A DNA stretch of 64,000 nt from Endozoicomonas sp. NE40 (GCF_040549045.1 NZ_JBEWTB010000002.1:3832501-3896500); one strand, 5' to 3'. Numbered from the stretch's first letter, positions 33,502 to 42,875 are shown. Notes: generated from the letters alone by a model not told the origin. Translations and numbers: made by a program.

Positions 33502-34442
33502 GTGAACTGACAATGCATCAGCCAGTGTCTCGCTGGCAAAGAGTTAAAGATTCCGATATCTGGTACAGCTTCACCCGTGACTGGGTAGCCATGATATCGG
33601 CCGGTATATTTCTTTTGCTGGTCGGTGCGGCGGTGCTGGCCCCCGTTATTGCACCAACCAATCCTTATGATCTGGCCAGTATTGATATTATGGATTCGGA
33701 GTTGCCTCCGGCCTGGGCTGAATACGGCGATGAGCGTTTTTTGCTCGGAACCGATGATCAGGGCAGGGATTTATTCAGTACCATTCTCTATGGTGCCAGA
33801 ATCTCGTTGATGATCGGTTTGTTTGCAGTACTGCTGCAGGCGGCTCTTGGAATTACGCTGGGTTTGACGGCAGGGTATTTTGGCGGTCGGCTCGACAGTA
33901 TCCTGATGAGAATTGCGGATATCCAGTTATCCTTTTCCACCATGATGGTGGCGATAGTGGTGCTGGCAGTGTTTCAGGCATCCTTTGGGTCGGAACTGTA
34001 TAACCGTCTGGCGATGTTGATGCTGATTCTTGTTATCGGTATTGCAGAATGGCCCCAGTATGCCCGAACGATTCGGGCCTCAGTGCTGGCTGAAAAGAAA
34101 AAAGAGTATGTAGAAGCAGCCAGAGTGATGGGGCTGGGCAGTCGACGCATTATGTTTCGGCATATTCTGCCTAATTGTCTTTCGCCGATTCTGGTGATTT
34201 CTACGGTTCAGATTGCCAATGCCATTATCAGTGAGGCGGCGTTATCTTTTCTTGGTCTGGGAATGCCTGTGTCAGAACCTTCGTTAGGGGCGCTGATTTC
34301 CAGTGGTTTTCAGTATATCTTCTCCGGCAGCTGGTGGATTACCGTGATTCCCGGAGTGGTGCTGGTGGTGCTGGTTCTTGTGATTAATCTACTGGGTGAC
34401 TGGTTGAGAGATGTGCTTAATCCCAAGTTGTATAAAGGGTAA
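33498..34442 (+). CDS. peptide-type ABC importer permease (DppC-like)
   Basis: A 314-aa permease of the DppC/GsiD type. Landmarks are LLGTDDQGRDLFSTILYGAR near residue 90 and the coupling segment KKEYVEAARVMGLGSRRIMF, then AALSFLGLGMPVSEPS. It overlaps the upstream permease by ATGA. It is the last gene of the unit; a short hairpin (AACTCCC/GGGAGTT, 34441-34459) overlaps its stop and may be a weak terminator. Confidence 0.93.
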   Translation: MSELTMHQPVSRWQRVKDSDIWYSFTRDWVAMISAGIFLLLVGAAVLAPVIAPTNPYDLASIDIMDSELPPAWAEYGDERFLLGTDDQGRDLFSTILYGARISLMIGLFAVLLQAALGITLGLTAGYFGGRLDSILMRIADIQLSFSTMMVAIVVLAVFQASFGSELYNRLAMLMLILVIGIAEWPQYARTIRASVLAEKKKEYVEAARVMGLGSRRIMFRHILPNCLSPILVISTVQIANAIISEAALSFLGLGMPVSEPSLGALISSGFQYIFSGSWWITVIPGVVLVVLVLVINLLGDWLRDVLNPKLYKG

Positions 34443-34464
34443 CTCCCGGCATGGGAGTTTGATG

Positions 34465-35659
34465 CTATTCACCGTGTTGGGTGTCGGTTCGCTCGACCCA
34501 ACCTATGAACTGCCGTTTATTGAAGAGTTGCCAGACCACGAGAATGGCAAAGGTTAAAGCCATTAGCGGATTAACCCAGCTGGTGCTGCCTGGCACCAGC
34601 CATCTTGACAGGTCAAACGCTTCCAGCACGGCCAGCGAAATAAGCCCGACTCCTAAAGCCAGATATTTGTTCTGCCAGAGATGGTTGGCACTGGTAAACC
34701 ATAATGCAAGAACGGTTCCAAGGATAATGTAGTCGGTATTAACACTTCTGGGGTTAAACAGGAGGTGGTAGCAGGAAGCCAGTGTCAGCATATAGACCAG
34801 AGCTGTTTTTATATCGAACTGACGAATGGCAAACCAGCACAGCAGCCATGTGGCACCTGCCAGTATGACTTTAATCAGAAGCTGCCAGTGATCGGAGATA
34901 AAGAGGCCAAATACCTGAAATACATTGAACAGGCAGGCAAAATTCTGGCTGTGGACACCGTAGTGCATGGCCGATTGCGCCCATGTCCACAAAATTGATG
35001 TATTGTTGCCAGCCGTATTGCCAGCCGCCAAACAGCATGGGCAGTGCCAGAAACAACAGCATCAGTGGCGGAACCCTGAACCATAAAGGCCGAAACAATG
35101 TTGTTGCCAGCAGAAAAAAGACAATAAAGGTCGGTTTCAGGCTCATGACCAGTGCCAGTAGAAGCGCGGCGCTGTTCCAGCGTTTTTCAGCAATCTGGCA
35201 GATTACCAGTACCATGACGGACGTCAGGATGACATTCATCTGTCCATTTCGAAAGCCAGAGAATGCAATAGGTACGGCAATGATGCTCATCATGCCAAGC
35301 CACTTGATCAGGGTGCCTGGAGAACGATTATTGATCATATTGATCAGATTGGTCAGGGCGTAGAGATAAAGAATGATAATAAATAACCGCCAGATCAGGT
35401 CAGTCATTGCTTCAGGAATGTGAAGAAGCGGGGTAAAGAGTACAGCAAAAAGGGGGGTATAGATAAAACCGCCGGGACCGGAATAAAGAGTGATCCTGTC
35501 TGCCCAGCGTTGCCCACCCAGCAGGTAGCTGTCGACAACGGAGTGACTTCCTGGCTCAAGAATGACCTTGGCAAAAATCAGGACAAAAGCCAGCAACCAG
35601 AGGAAGAGCCCCAGCTTTTCAAATGTTGTGGTATTTTTCAGAATGTTGTTGAAATGCAT
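34465..35659 (-). pseudogene. GT87 (DUF2029) family membrane glycosyltransferase, frameshifted
   Basis: Two overlapping minus-strand frames (34871-35659 and 34465-35031) together read as one polytopic protein of about 390 aa of the DUF2029/GT87 mannosyltransferase-like type. The first frame runs through GWQQYINFVDMG and then loses family character. The second resumes in step with WAQSAMHYGVHSQNFACLFN. The shift lies near 34975-34990 (around GTGGACATGG) and could be one extra base or two lost. Such enzymes use polyprenyl-phosphate sugars in the membrane. It may be a true pseudogene or a sequencing error. The last codons come from a repeat at 34474-34507. Confidence 0.7.
34474..34507. repeat. 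intergenic-repeat copy reading into the GT87 C-terminus
   Basis: GTGTTGGGTGTCGGTTCGCT followed by CGACCCAACCTATG closely matches 58547-58581. It forms a hairpin with TTGGG/CCCAA ends and supplies the last residues (GWVERTDTQHGE) of the GT87 frame. Confidence 0.65.
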
Positions 35660-35736
35660 GAGTTTTTATCGTTTACAGAGCGAAATCATTCTTTAAGCGT
35701 CAGTGTTTATAGTTGGAATGGATTTAATATAGACGG

Positions 35737-36534
35737 CTAATCGGCTTTAGTACGGGAAAAAGTGTTGGAAAAGAATTTTTTATACAGTTTTCCGGATGGG
35801 CTCTTGAAGCGCAGGGTGAAGTGGTAGCAACCGGTTGACACTCTGGCTTTCTCTTCAGAACTGAAACTGATCTCCATCTGGTCCGGCAGGCTCACCACCT
35901 GTTCGATCATTTGATGCACTGACTCTCTGATCAGGCCGGAACGATTATCGAGAGCGAAGCCTTCTTCCATCAGCAGTTTGACCAGTTTGAGCATATCGTT
36001 CTGTCGATCAAGGTGATTGACGCTGACAGAAAAATAGCGGGCTGATGTACCAAAAAGGCTGAACCATGCGGCTATTTCATTGTCAGACTGCAAGGTTTCA
36101 AACTGCTGCAGGGTTGGTTTTTTGGGTGGAATATGATTCAGGTTCCATAGCGTTGGGGTGTCGTTTTCACTGGTTATCTGTTTCAGTATTGACTGAGACG
36201 GTTGACTCAAACAATGGGCATCAAGTTCAGTAATTAAGATGGCTGGCACTTCCGGAGCCGGGTGGTGAAGCCAGTAAAGTTCAAGATGTTGTTCAGGGCA
36301 GCTGGCCCTGTCCCGAAGGCAATAGCCGAATTGTCCAAGCTTCTCTGTCAGCACAGGGCCAGACGTCCATGGTAAATTCACGGTCCGGAAGCTGATATGA
36401 TCGTGAACCACCCGCTTGTTGTGTTCTTCCAGTAAATGATAAATCTTCAGGGCCTGGGGAACTCTCTGACAATAAGTCACCCATAACGGGGTGATCAGGT
36501 CGGACAAGATGGTTTGATAATTTGTCGGGTTCAA
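35737..36534 (-). CDS. DUF1338 domain protein
   Basis: A 265-aa protein with the DUF1338 N-terminal metal-site motif DHISFRT (His46) and a later NH motif (VSVNHLDRQND, His174). The family includes 2-oxoadipate dioxygenase/decarboxylase HglS (about 460 aa) and shorter single-domain members; this is a short one. The enzymes are mononuclear iron, VOC-like. A role in lysine or other 2-oxoacid degradation is possible but not shown by neighbours. It is divergent from hemG, with overlapping upstream regions. Confidence 0.8.
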   Translation of the reverse strand: MNPTNYQTILSDLITPLWVTYCQRVPQALKIYHLLEEHNKRVVHDHISFRTVNLPWTSGPVLTEKLGQFGYCLRDRASCPEQHLELYWLHHPAPEVPAILITELDAHCLSQPSQSILKQITSENDTPTLWNLNHIPPKKPTLQQFETLQSDNEIAAWFSLFGTSARYFSVSVNHLDRQNDMLKLVKLLMEEGFALDNRSGLIRESVHQMIEQVVSLPDQMEISFSSEEKARVSTGCYHFTLRFKSPSGKLYKKFFSNTFSRTKAD

Positions 36535-36657
36535 AACAACCGCCTGTTTTCAAAAACACCGCCTCATTATGAGACAGTTTTACGGATGCTGCCCTGTAAT
36601 ACCCTGCTTTTTTACTGGTACAATCGTCGCAAGAAAAATATAACGAGTATATTGCAC

Positions 36658-37254
36658 ATGTTAAAAGTTGCCTTGCTGTATCAAACTCGTGAAGGGCAGA
36701 CTGCCAGGATTCTGAATGTTATAAAAACACAGATGGAACAGTGTGGTTTTCAAACGGCAGTATTTGATGTCCGGGACCCATTCGTAAGTATTGACCTGGA
36801 GGGTTTTGATGCATTTATTTTAGGCTGTTCTATCCGGTATGGGCGTCATCATAAGGCATTCTGCCAGTTTGTTGAGAACAACTATCAAACTCTGAACGCC
36901 AGGCCCAGCTTTTTCTTTTCTGTTAATCTTACGGCCAGAAAGCCGCAGCGTTGCCGCCCTGATAATAATCGCTATCTGCAAAAGTATCTCGCCAGAACCC
37001 CCTGGAAACCCGACCTGGTTGACGTGTTTGCTGGCGCCCTGTTGTATACCCGTTATGACCTGTTTAGCAGGCTGGCGATTCAGTTGATTATGAAACTGAC
37101 TGGAGGTAGTACGGATACGTCAAAGGATATTGAGTATACCGACTGGGAGCGGGTCGATAAGTTTTGCCGCACTGTAGCAGGCCATCTTAATAATAGTGTC
37201 AGGCAGAAGCAGACGTCTGAACAGGTTGGTACCGTTGCTGAAGCTTCTGCCTGA
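36658..37254 (+). CDS. hemG: quinone-dependent protoporphyrinogen IX dehydrogenase
   Basis: A 198-aa long-chain flavodoxin that oxidises protoporphyrinogen IX, passing electrons to the quinone pool. It has the flavodoxin loop YQTREGQTARI near residue 8, LGCSIRYGRHHKAF, the FFSVNLTARKPQR segment and the family insert before GALLYTRYDLFSRL. I start at MLKVALLYQT, although the frame is open further upstream to 36514 across the divergent DUF1338 gene. The enzyme can work anaerobically with menaquinone, which fits the men operon in this window. Confidence 0.93.
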   Translation: MLKVALLYQTREGQTARILNVIKTQMEQCGFQTAVFDVRDPFVSIDLEGFDAFILGCSIRYGRHHKAFCQFVENNYQTLNARPSFFFSVNLTARKPQRCRPDNNRYLQKYLARTPWKPDLVDVFAGALLYTRYDLFSRLAIQLIMKLTGGSTDTSKDIEYTDWERVDKFCRTVAGHLNNSVRQKQTSEQVGTVAEASA

Positions 37255-37266
37255 GTGGAGTTGGTA

Positions 37267-37350
37267 TTAATCCTTGCAGAGAGGCAGGAGCAGGGCAAAG
37301 CCGTAGAGTGCAGGCATAATCAGGGCAGTGGCAAGAATGATCTGGTCCAT
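37267..37350 (-). CDS. possible 27-aa membrane peptide
   Basis: A short frame reads MDQIILATALIMPALYG then FALLLPLCKD, a single hydrophobic helix with charged ends. AAAGGA lies 7 nt before the ATG, a good ribosome site. It lies 123 bp downstream of the TolC-family gene on the same strand and could be translated from its message. It is similar in style to small single-helix regulators of membrane complexes, but I recognise no family. Confidence 0.5.
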   Translation of the reverse strand: MDQIILATALIMPALYGFALLLPLCKD

Positions 37351-37472
37351 AACTGAATCCTTTGTTTTATTGTTGTAATTGTTCAGGGGTTCAGATGCTC
37401 ACTCTTTTAACATATCAGCAAAAAAAGGTGGTTGGAAAGGGGGCAGGGACGTCCATGTCTGCTGACAGAGCA

Positions 37473-38798
37473 TCAACTGTCTACGATTTGCCAGTTGGAA
37501 GGCATACCAATATTTAACTGCTGCATCAGGTGTCCAAGACCATTAAGCACCCGGTAGCGGGCATACAGACCACGGTGTACAGCTGTCGTGTATGAGCGTT
37601 GGGCCTGAAAGTTTTCGTTCTCACTGTCGAGCAGGTCCAGCAGGGTGCGCTTGCCCAGTTCAAACTGTTTCTGATAGGCCTTTACAGTCTGAGCACTGGC
37701 GTCCATGTGCTTTTTAAGATAAGGCTCCTCAGCGCTCAGGTTTTCCATTGCAGCCCAGGCGATTCTGAGGGTTTCCCTGACCATGCGCTGAGTGTCCTGT
37801 TGCATGGCATGGCTCTCTTCAACGCGATAGGCCGCTTCCTGACGACGGGCGCTGTCGGAACCACCGCGGAACAGGTTGTACTTCATGGTCAACATGGCCT
37901 TGGTATCTTCATGGCGTCCTTTATGGCCGTCGATGTCTTTGTCCCAGCGCTGGCTCAGTGACAGGTCGACGGAGGGCAAAAAGGCACCCCGGGTCTGGTC
38001 ATAACCGTATTGAGAGGCGCTCAGGTCAAAGTTACTGGCGTGAATGGCAGGGTTATCCTGCAGGGCAATAGCCAGCGCCTGTTCCAGGTCGGCTGGCAGA
38101 ACCTGCTCGTCAAGACGTGGCATGGTCAGATCATCAGCCGCCTGATTGACCAGACGCAGATATTGCGTTTCGGAGTCTTCAAGGTTGTTGCGGGTGCTGA
38201 TCATATTGGCACGAGCCCGAGCCAGACGGCCTTCAATCTGGTACAGGTCGGACTGGTTGGCAACGCCTTGCTCCGTACGTTGTTGAATCAGCTTGTAGAT
38301 GCGTTCATGGGCAGCCAGATTGTTCTTTGCCAGTGTCATTTGCCGGCGGTTTTCCAGCAACTTCAGGTAAACGTCAGCGACCTCCAGAGCCAGACTTTCT
38401 GCTTTGGTGCGCAACTGTTCCTTACGACCGTGCTGAAGCTCCTGGGTTTTGCGGTATTCGTTGGTGGTAGACAGACCGTCGTACAGGTTCTGGTTCAGGA
38501 TCAGGGCATTTTCCTTGGGCCTGAAATCTTTCTCGTTGGTTCCTGCTTTTTCAGTTCTGGGGTTATCAAGCCGCTCATGCCCAATACCGGCTTTCCAGTC
38601 TAATGTAGGCAGGTAGCCACCACGGGCTGCCTTGACGCTTTCCTGACTGGCCTGGTAGCGATTGTAGGACGCCTGTGCCTGTGGATTGCTTACCAGAGTT
38701 TGTGTAATCGCTTCCTCCAGAGATACCGCATGGACAACTGAGCCCTGAAGGGCAGCAGCAACCAACAAGGCAGGGGCTGAAGCACGAAGTATTTTCAT
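37473..38798 (-). CDS. TolC-family outer membrane channel (type I secretion / AggA-LapE-like)
   Basis: A 441-aa outer-membrane efflux protein. The start at MKILRASAPALLVAAA gives a signal peptide of about 24 residues (ending VVHA) and removes an unlikely upstream extension open to 38885. Two TolC repeats are visible, with VSLEEAITQTLVSNPQAQAS at the mature N-terminus and LEQALAIALQDNPAIHAS in the second half, long helical stretches between, and the YNLFRGGSD strand. No ABC or membrane-fusion partner lies nearby. It is divergent from an M23 peptidase gene. Confidence 0.9.
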   Translation of the reverse strand: MKILRASAPALLVAAALQGSVVHAVSLEEAITQTLVSNPQAQASYNRYQASQESVKAARGGYLPTLDWKAGIGHERLDNPRTEKAGTNEKDFRPKENALILNQNLYDGLSTTNEYRKTQELQHGRKEQLRTKAESLALEVADVYLKLLENRRQMTLAKNNLAAHERIYKLIQQRTEQGVANQSDLYQIEGRLARARANMISTRNNLEDSETQYLRLVNQAADDLTMPRLDEQVLPADLEQALAIALQDNPAIHASNFDLSASQYGYDQTRGAFLPSVDLSLSQRWDKDIDGHKGRHEDTKAMLTMKYNLFRGGSDSARRQEAAYRVEESHAMQQDTQRMVRETLRIAWAAMENLSAEEPYLKKHMDASAQTVKAYQKQFELGKRTLLDLLDSENENFQAQRSYTTAVHRGLYARYRVLNGLGHLMQQLNIGMPSNWQIVDS

Positions 38799-39022
38799 GG
38801 AGGCGTGTTCCTCTGAATCATCAAAGCTTGATAAAAGTAGTTCCAGATTTTTGTCAGGCTTGAAGCAGCTGTAAAACTGTCTCAACCACGGTTGTTTTTG
38901 CTATCGCAGGCGCACCCTGCCGCGTTAGCTCTGAAGGAGCTTCTCTATAAAAAGAACAGAGTTAACCCGCAGTCGCCTGTCTGACCAGATTGAAACTAGC
39001 ATAGTTTTTGCAAATTGCAGGG

Positions 39023-39042
39023 AATTGATATTCATATCAATT
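39023..39042. promoter_or_regulatory. 20-bp palindrome in the tolC-like / M23 intergenic region
   Basis: AATTGATAT-TC-ATATCAATT has perfect 9-bp arms and lies 48-67 bp upstream of the M23 peptidase start. It looks like an operator for a dimeric regulator; a loose resemblance to a Fur box is noted but the spacing differs. Confidence 0.45.
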
Positions 39043-39089
39043 TTTTTATATTGTCAGGGGTAAGCTGCAGATTCATAAAAAGGAAAATA

Positions 39090-39896
39090 ATGTTGATCAT
39101 CAGTAAGCTTGCCGTATTGCTCTTATTCTGTTCATTTCATGTTTTGGCGAGCGGCATTAATACGCTCAGTTCAAGATTAAAACCGGGGGGATTTTATGTT
39201 GGAACCGTTAAGCCTGGAACAAAAGTACAATATAAGGACCGGCGAATTCGGGTCTCAGCAGACGGGCAGTTTATTATTGGTTTCGGGCGGGATGCTGATT
39301 TAGAGCAGAGTTTCAGCCTTATCCATAAAGATGGCAGATCAGAGCGGATCAGTCTGGCGTTGAAGTCCCGTGAATATGATATCCAGCGTATCAACGGGGT
39401 CAAAAAAAAATATGTTCAGCCTGCCCCGGAGGTGATGCAGCGTATTCGTACTGAAGCAAAAGCAGTCGGCCAGTCCCGACAGTTTGATACAGCAGGAAAG
39501 GATTTTTTCTCTGGTTTTAGTCAGCCTGCCCAGGGGCGTATTACCGGGGTCTATGGCAGTCAGCGCTTTTTTAATGGTGAACCCAGAAGGCCGCACTACG
39601 GTCTGGACTTTGCTGCACCGACAGGAAAGCCTGTTATTGCTGCGGCAGATGGTATTGTCAGGCTGGCGGATAAGGACCTTTATTTTTCAGGTGGTACCAT
39701 CGTGATTGATCACGGGTTTGGAATTTCCAGCAGCTACCTTCATTTAAGTGCTCTCAGTGTTGAAGAAGGCGATACTGTTGAGCGTGGTCAGCGGATTGGC
39801 GAAATAGGAGCGACGGGGCGTGTAACGGGATCGCACCTTGACTGGCGGGTAAACTGGTTTGATGTTCGGCTTGATCCCGCCCTGATGATGCGGTGA
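39090..39896 (+). CDS. M23-family peptidoglycan endopeptidase
   Basis: A 268-aa periplasmic protein. The start at MLIISKLAVLLLFCS is supported by AAGGA 5 nt upstream, and a signal peptide ends at VLA (residue 20). The C-terminal LytM domain has His169-x3-Asp173 (PHYGLDFA), His218 (SYLHLS) and His249 in GSHLDW. The usual HxH reads HLD here, a variant I believe is common in this subfamily, so activity is probable but not certain. It may cleave peptide crosslinks or act as an amidase activator. msrA follows closely. Confidence 0.9.
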   Translation: MLIISKLAVLLLFCSFHVLASGINTLSSRLKPGGFYVGTVKPGTKVQYKDRRIRVSADGQFIIGFGRDADLEQSFSLIHKDGRSERISLALKSREYDIQRINGVKKKYVQPAPEVMQRIRTEAKAVGQSRQFDTAGKDFFSGFSQPAQGRITGVYGSQRFFNGEPRRPHYGLDFAAPTGKPVIAAADGIVRLADKDLYFSGGTIVIDHGFGISSSYLHLSALSVEEGDTVERGQRIGEIGATGRVTGSHLDWRVNWFDVRLDPALMMR

Positions 39897-39934
39897 ACTC
39901 TTAATTGTTCAAGATGGCTTTTCTGGAGCGATTC

Positions 39935-40594
39935 ATGGCAATTTACAGTAAACAGACTATTCCTTCAGCCGCTGAGGCATTGCCCGGGCGGGAACAGCCA
40001 GTCTCTCTGACTGGACAACATTTTGTACATGGACGGTCACTTCTGGCTCCGTTTCCTGAGTCCTGTGAAGTGATTTATTTTGGGATGGGATGCTTCTGGG
40101 GGGCTGAACGACTGTTCTGGAAGCAGACCGGCGTCTGGACGACCGCTGTTGGTTATGCCGGTGGGTACACACCAAACCCTTCTTATCAGGAAGTCTGTTC
40201 AGGTGGGACAGGTCATGCTGAGGTGGTGATGGTGGTGTTTGAACCCGGTGTGATGACCATTGAGACACTGATGAAACTGTTCTGGGAGTCTCACGACCCG
40301 GGGCAGGGAATGCGTCAGGGCAATGATGTTGGCACCCAGTATCGTTCAGTCATTTTCACAACGACCAGAAGACAGCAGTGTGTGGCTGAAGCGTCGAAGG
40401 ATGCTTACCAAACGGCGATGACCAGCTGTGGTAAAGGCAAAGTAACGACAGAGATTCAGCAGGCTCCTTCATTCTATTATGCAGAGGAGTATCATCAGCA
40501 GTATCTGGCAAAGAATGTTAATGGCTACTGTGCTTTGGGAGGAACCGGAGTCTGTCTGCCGCCTGTTCTGGATACTGATGAAGTCGATCAATAA
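39935..40594 (+). CDS. msrA: peptide methionine sulfoxide reductase A
   Basis: A 219-aa MsrA close in length to the E. coli enzyme. The catalytic Cys53 is in GMGCFWG; recycling cysteines are Cys199 (NGYC) and Cys207 (GVCLPP). Other signatures are GYAGGYTPNPSYQEVCSGGTGHAE and HDPGQGMRQGNDVGTQYRS. I choose the start MAIYSKQTIPSAAEALPGR by alignment to the family; upstream in-frame ATGs at 39905 and 39914 exist. It repairs S-methionine sulfoxide in proteins. It may be co-transcribed with the M23 gene. Confidence 0.95.
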   Translation: MAIYSKQTIPSAAEALPGREQPVSLTGQHFVHGRSLLAPFPESCEVIYFGMGCFWGAERLFWKQTGVWTTAVGYAGGYTPNPSYQEVCSGGTGHAEVVMVVFEPGVMTIETLMKLFWESHDPGQGMRQGNDVGTQYRSVIFTTTRRQQCVAEASKDAYQTAMTSCGKGKVTTEIQQAPSFYYAEEYHQQYLAKNVNGYCALGGTGVCLPPVLDTDEVDQ

Positions 40595-40604
40595 ATAGTA
40601 AGGT

Positions 40605-40645
40605 AAAAAAAACCGGACAGACTCGAAGAGGGGAGTGCTGTCCGG
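40605..40645 (-). terminator. rho-independent terminator of mnmC (minus strand)
   Basis: CCGGACAG (40613-40620) pairs with CTGTCCGG (40638-40645), extended by ACTC/GAGT with a bulge. On the minus strand the stem is followed by eight T (the A tract at 40605-40612). Confidence 0.75.
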
Positions 40646-40787
40646 ACGCAGTTTGCTGAACGAGTATCCTTCAGGAGTAAAAAAAACCGGTACACAGAAA
40701 AGTAGTGACTTTGCTTAACTTCTGCCCTGAGTAAATATACGCTTTGCAGTTCGTTATACACCTATAGATGGCATGGTTTTGCCCGGC

Positions 40788-42818
40788 TCAAATGTTTTTC
40801 TTAATTAAGTTTCTGATTAAAAAACGTGTTGGATTGAGAGCGTCCAGCAATGAATGTTCAACAACATTGCTGTCACCTGAAATCATGGATGCAATGATTT
40901 CCCCTGACAAAGGACAGGTGATCAGTCCTCTCGAACCGTGTCCGGTATTCACATACAACCCTTCAAGATAGTCAGCTTTGCCATCAATCAGGGCTTTAGC
41001 GTCTTTCCGTAAAAGGGCAAACTGCTTAATAAATGAACTTCTGTTAACAACCGGTCCAACCAAAGGCAGGTAATCAGGGGTTGTGCAACGAAAACCGGTA
41101 CGCCCCCCTGTCACCTCAGGGCGGTAGTCTGAGACATAGTTTGAGCTGGTTTTCCCCAGAGCGGCATAGACTTCAGGCATCTGGCTGGAGAGCATGTCAA
41201 GGTTACGCTGATGGTCTTCTTTTCGTACTGAAAGGCAGTCGTCGTTAAAGTCAAACGTGGCACCCAGTGTGTGTTCATGATCACAGGCTGGTGCTATATA
41301 CCCTTCACAACACAGGCAGACGGACAACCTGCTACTGCTGGTTGTCTCAGCCACCTGGCTGAGTTGCCCCCGAATGGGCTTTACCGGTAAGTGTTCCAGC
41401 TCCGGGAATTGATGGCTGTGAACCCCTCCTGCCACCACGACGACTTCCGACCGTATGATTTCTTCCTGCTGTTTATTAAGCAGAACCCATTCAGACCCTT
41501 CTTTTTTAAGAGCCTCTACACTGTGTCCGGTTTCTGTCTGAATGGCTGGGTGATCAGCCAGTGACTGGCAGAAATGTGCAGGTTTTACCCAGCCAGCTTT
41601 GGGGAATACCAGTCCGCTGCGGTTAAGTTTGAATCCGGTTAACGTTGCGAGCTGTTCAGAGTCAGCCATAAACAGCAGGTTTTCAGGGAATTGTTCTGCC
41701 AGAGATTTATAGCGGTTGAACTCTTTGTCCGTCACTGGCATTTGAACGACGCTGGTTTGATGCCAGTATGGCGAATGGCTGCCCTGTAACTGGTTCATCA
41801 GGTTGATGCTGTACAGGTATCCCTGCAGGATAAAACGGCTGAGAGGTGTGTGATGGGGTGACAGCTTGGCATAAAGGATGCCTTGCGGATTGCCGGAGGC
41901 TTCTTTTGCCAGTTGTTCATGCTGTTCCAGCAAAGTAACCTGCCAGCCTCGTTCAGCCAGAGACCGGGCGGTGCTGGTACCGGCCAGCCCTCCGCCAATG
42001 ACGACGGCCTGCTGCCGCTTTGTAACGGGGGCGTCTGGCAGTTGCCACTCGGGACGAACAGCACTTGCAGGTGTGGAGCGCAGGAACTGCCCCCGCAGCA
42101 TATCCCGCTTTTTGCCAAAGGCGGGTACTTTCTCCACACTGAAACCCGAGCGGATAAGATGGTCACGTACAATCCGGGCAGCCGTAAAGGTGGCATAAGT
42201 CGTTTGACTATGGCTTTTATGAGCCATGATGTCGAAGAGTTCAGAACGCCACATATCAGGGTTCTTTGAAGGGGCAAACCCGTCCAGAAACCAGGCATCG
42301 ACCTTGCCTGAGAAATCGGACAGAGTGTCCAGAACATCACCCGTCAGCAAGGTGAGGCGCACACGTCCGTTGGCGAAGACAAAGTGTTGCTGTCCCTGAC
42401 AGGCCGGCAGGTACAGGCCGGCCAGTTCCGAAGCCTGTTTCTTCAGTTCCGGCCAGAGTGTCAGCGCCCGCTGAAAGTCGTCCTGCTTCAATGGGTGTTT
42501 TTCGGTGCTGATGAAGTGCAGTCGGGAACCGTCAGTTGCCAGTTCATCGAACAGCTGCCAGACACACAAAAAATTAAGCCCGGTACCAAAGCCGGTTTCA
42601 GCAATACTGATACATTCACCGGTATTCAGTCTGCTGAAACGCTCAGGAAGCCGGTTTGGCTTAATAAAGGTATGGAACGTTTCTTCCAGTCCGGATTCGG
42701 TGGAAAAATAAATATCATTGTACTGGCTGGAAACAGGCTGACCATTGTCCCGCCACTCAAGCTTTGCATGGCTCAGGGCTGGTGCATGGCTCAGGGCTGT
42801 GTTTTCCGGATCGCTCAT
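40788..42818 (-). CDS. mnmC: bifunctional tRNA mnm5s2U34 modification enzyme MnmC
   Basis: A 676-aa fusion. The N-terminal SAM-methyltransferase part has AETGFGTGLNFL and DAWFLDGFAPSKNPDMW. The C-terminal FAD-oxidase part has VIGGGLAGTSTARSLAERG near residue 272. The enzyme converts cmnm5U34 to nm5U34 and then mnm5U34 in tRNA. Near the N-terminus an 18-bp unit is repeated (ALSHAP/ALSHAK), extending the leader beyond the usual start of the family. dusC lies 53 bp upstream on the same strand, so the two tRNA-modification genes probably form one unit. Confidence 0.95.
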   Translation of the reverse strand: MSDPENTALSHAPALSHAKLEWRDNGQPVSSQYNDIYFSTESGLEETFHTFIKPNRLPERFSRLNTGECISIAETGFGTGLNFLCVWQLFDELATDGSRLHFISTEKHPLKQDDFQRALTLWPELKKQASELAGLYLPACQGQQHFVFANGRVRLTLLTGDVLDTLSDFSGKVDAWFLDGFAPSKNPDMWRSELFDIMAHKSHSQTTYATFTAARIVRDHLIRSGFSVEKVPAFGKKRDMLRGQFLRSTPASAVRPEWQLPDAPVTKRQQAVVIGGGLAGTSTARSLAERGWQVTLLEQHEQLAKEASGNPQGILYAKLSPHHTPLSRFILQGYLYSINLMNQLQGSHSPYWHQTSVVQMPVTDKEFNRYKSLAEQFPENLLFMADSEQLATLTGFKLNRSGLVFPKAGWVKPAHFCQSLADHPAIQTETGHSVEALKKEGSEWVLLNKQQEEIIRSEVVVVAGGVHSHQFPELEHLPVKPIRGQLSQVAETTSSSRLSVCLCCEGYIAPACDHEHTLGATFDFNDDCLSVRKEDHQRNLDMLSSQMPEVYAALGKTSSNYVSDYRPEVTGGRTGFRCTTPDYLPLVGPVVNRSSFIKQFALLRKDAKALIDGKADYLEGLYVNTGHGSRGLITCPLSGEIIASMISGDSNVVEHSLLDALNPTRFLIRNLIKKNI

Positions 42819-42833
42819 TTTATTGCTGACTAC

Positions 42834-42875
42834 TTATTGTTGCCTGTTTATTGTTGCCTGTTTATTGTTGACTAT
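42834..42875 (-). repeat. 14-bp tandem repeat between dusC and mnmC
   Basis: Unit TTATTGTTGCCTGT: two exact copies (42834-42847, 42848-42861) and a diverged third (42862-42875), which covers the dusC stop codon. Confidence 0.8.
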
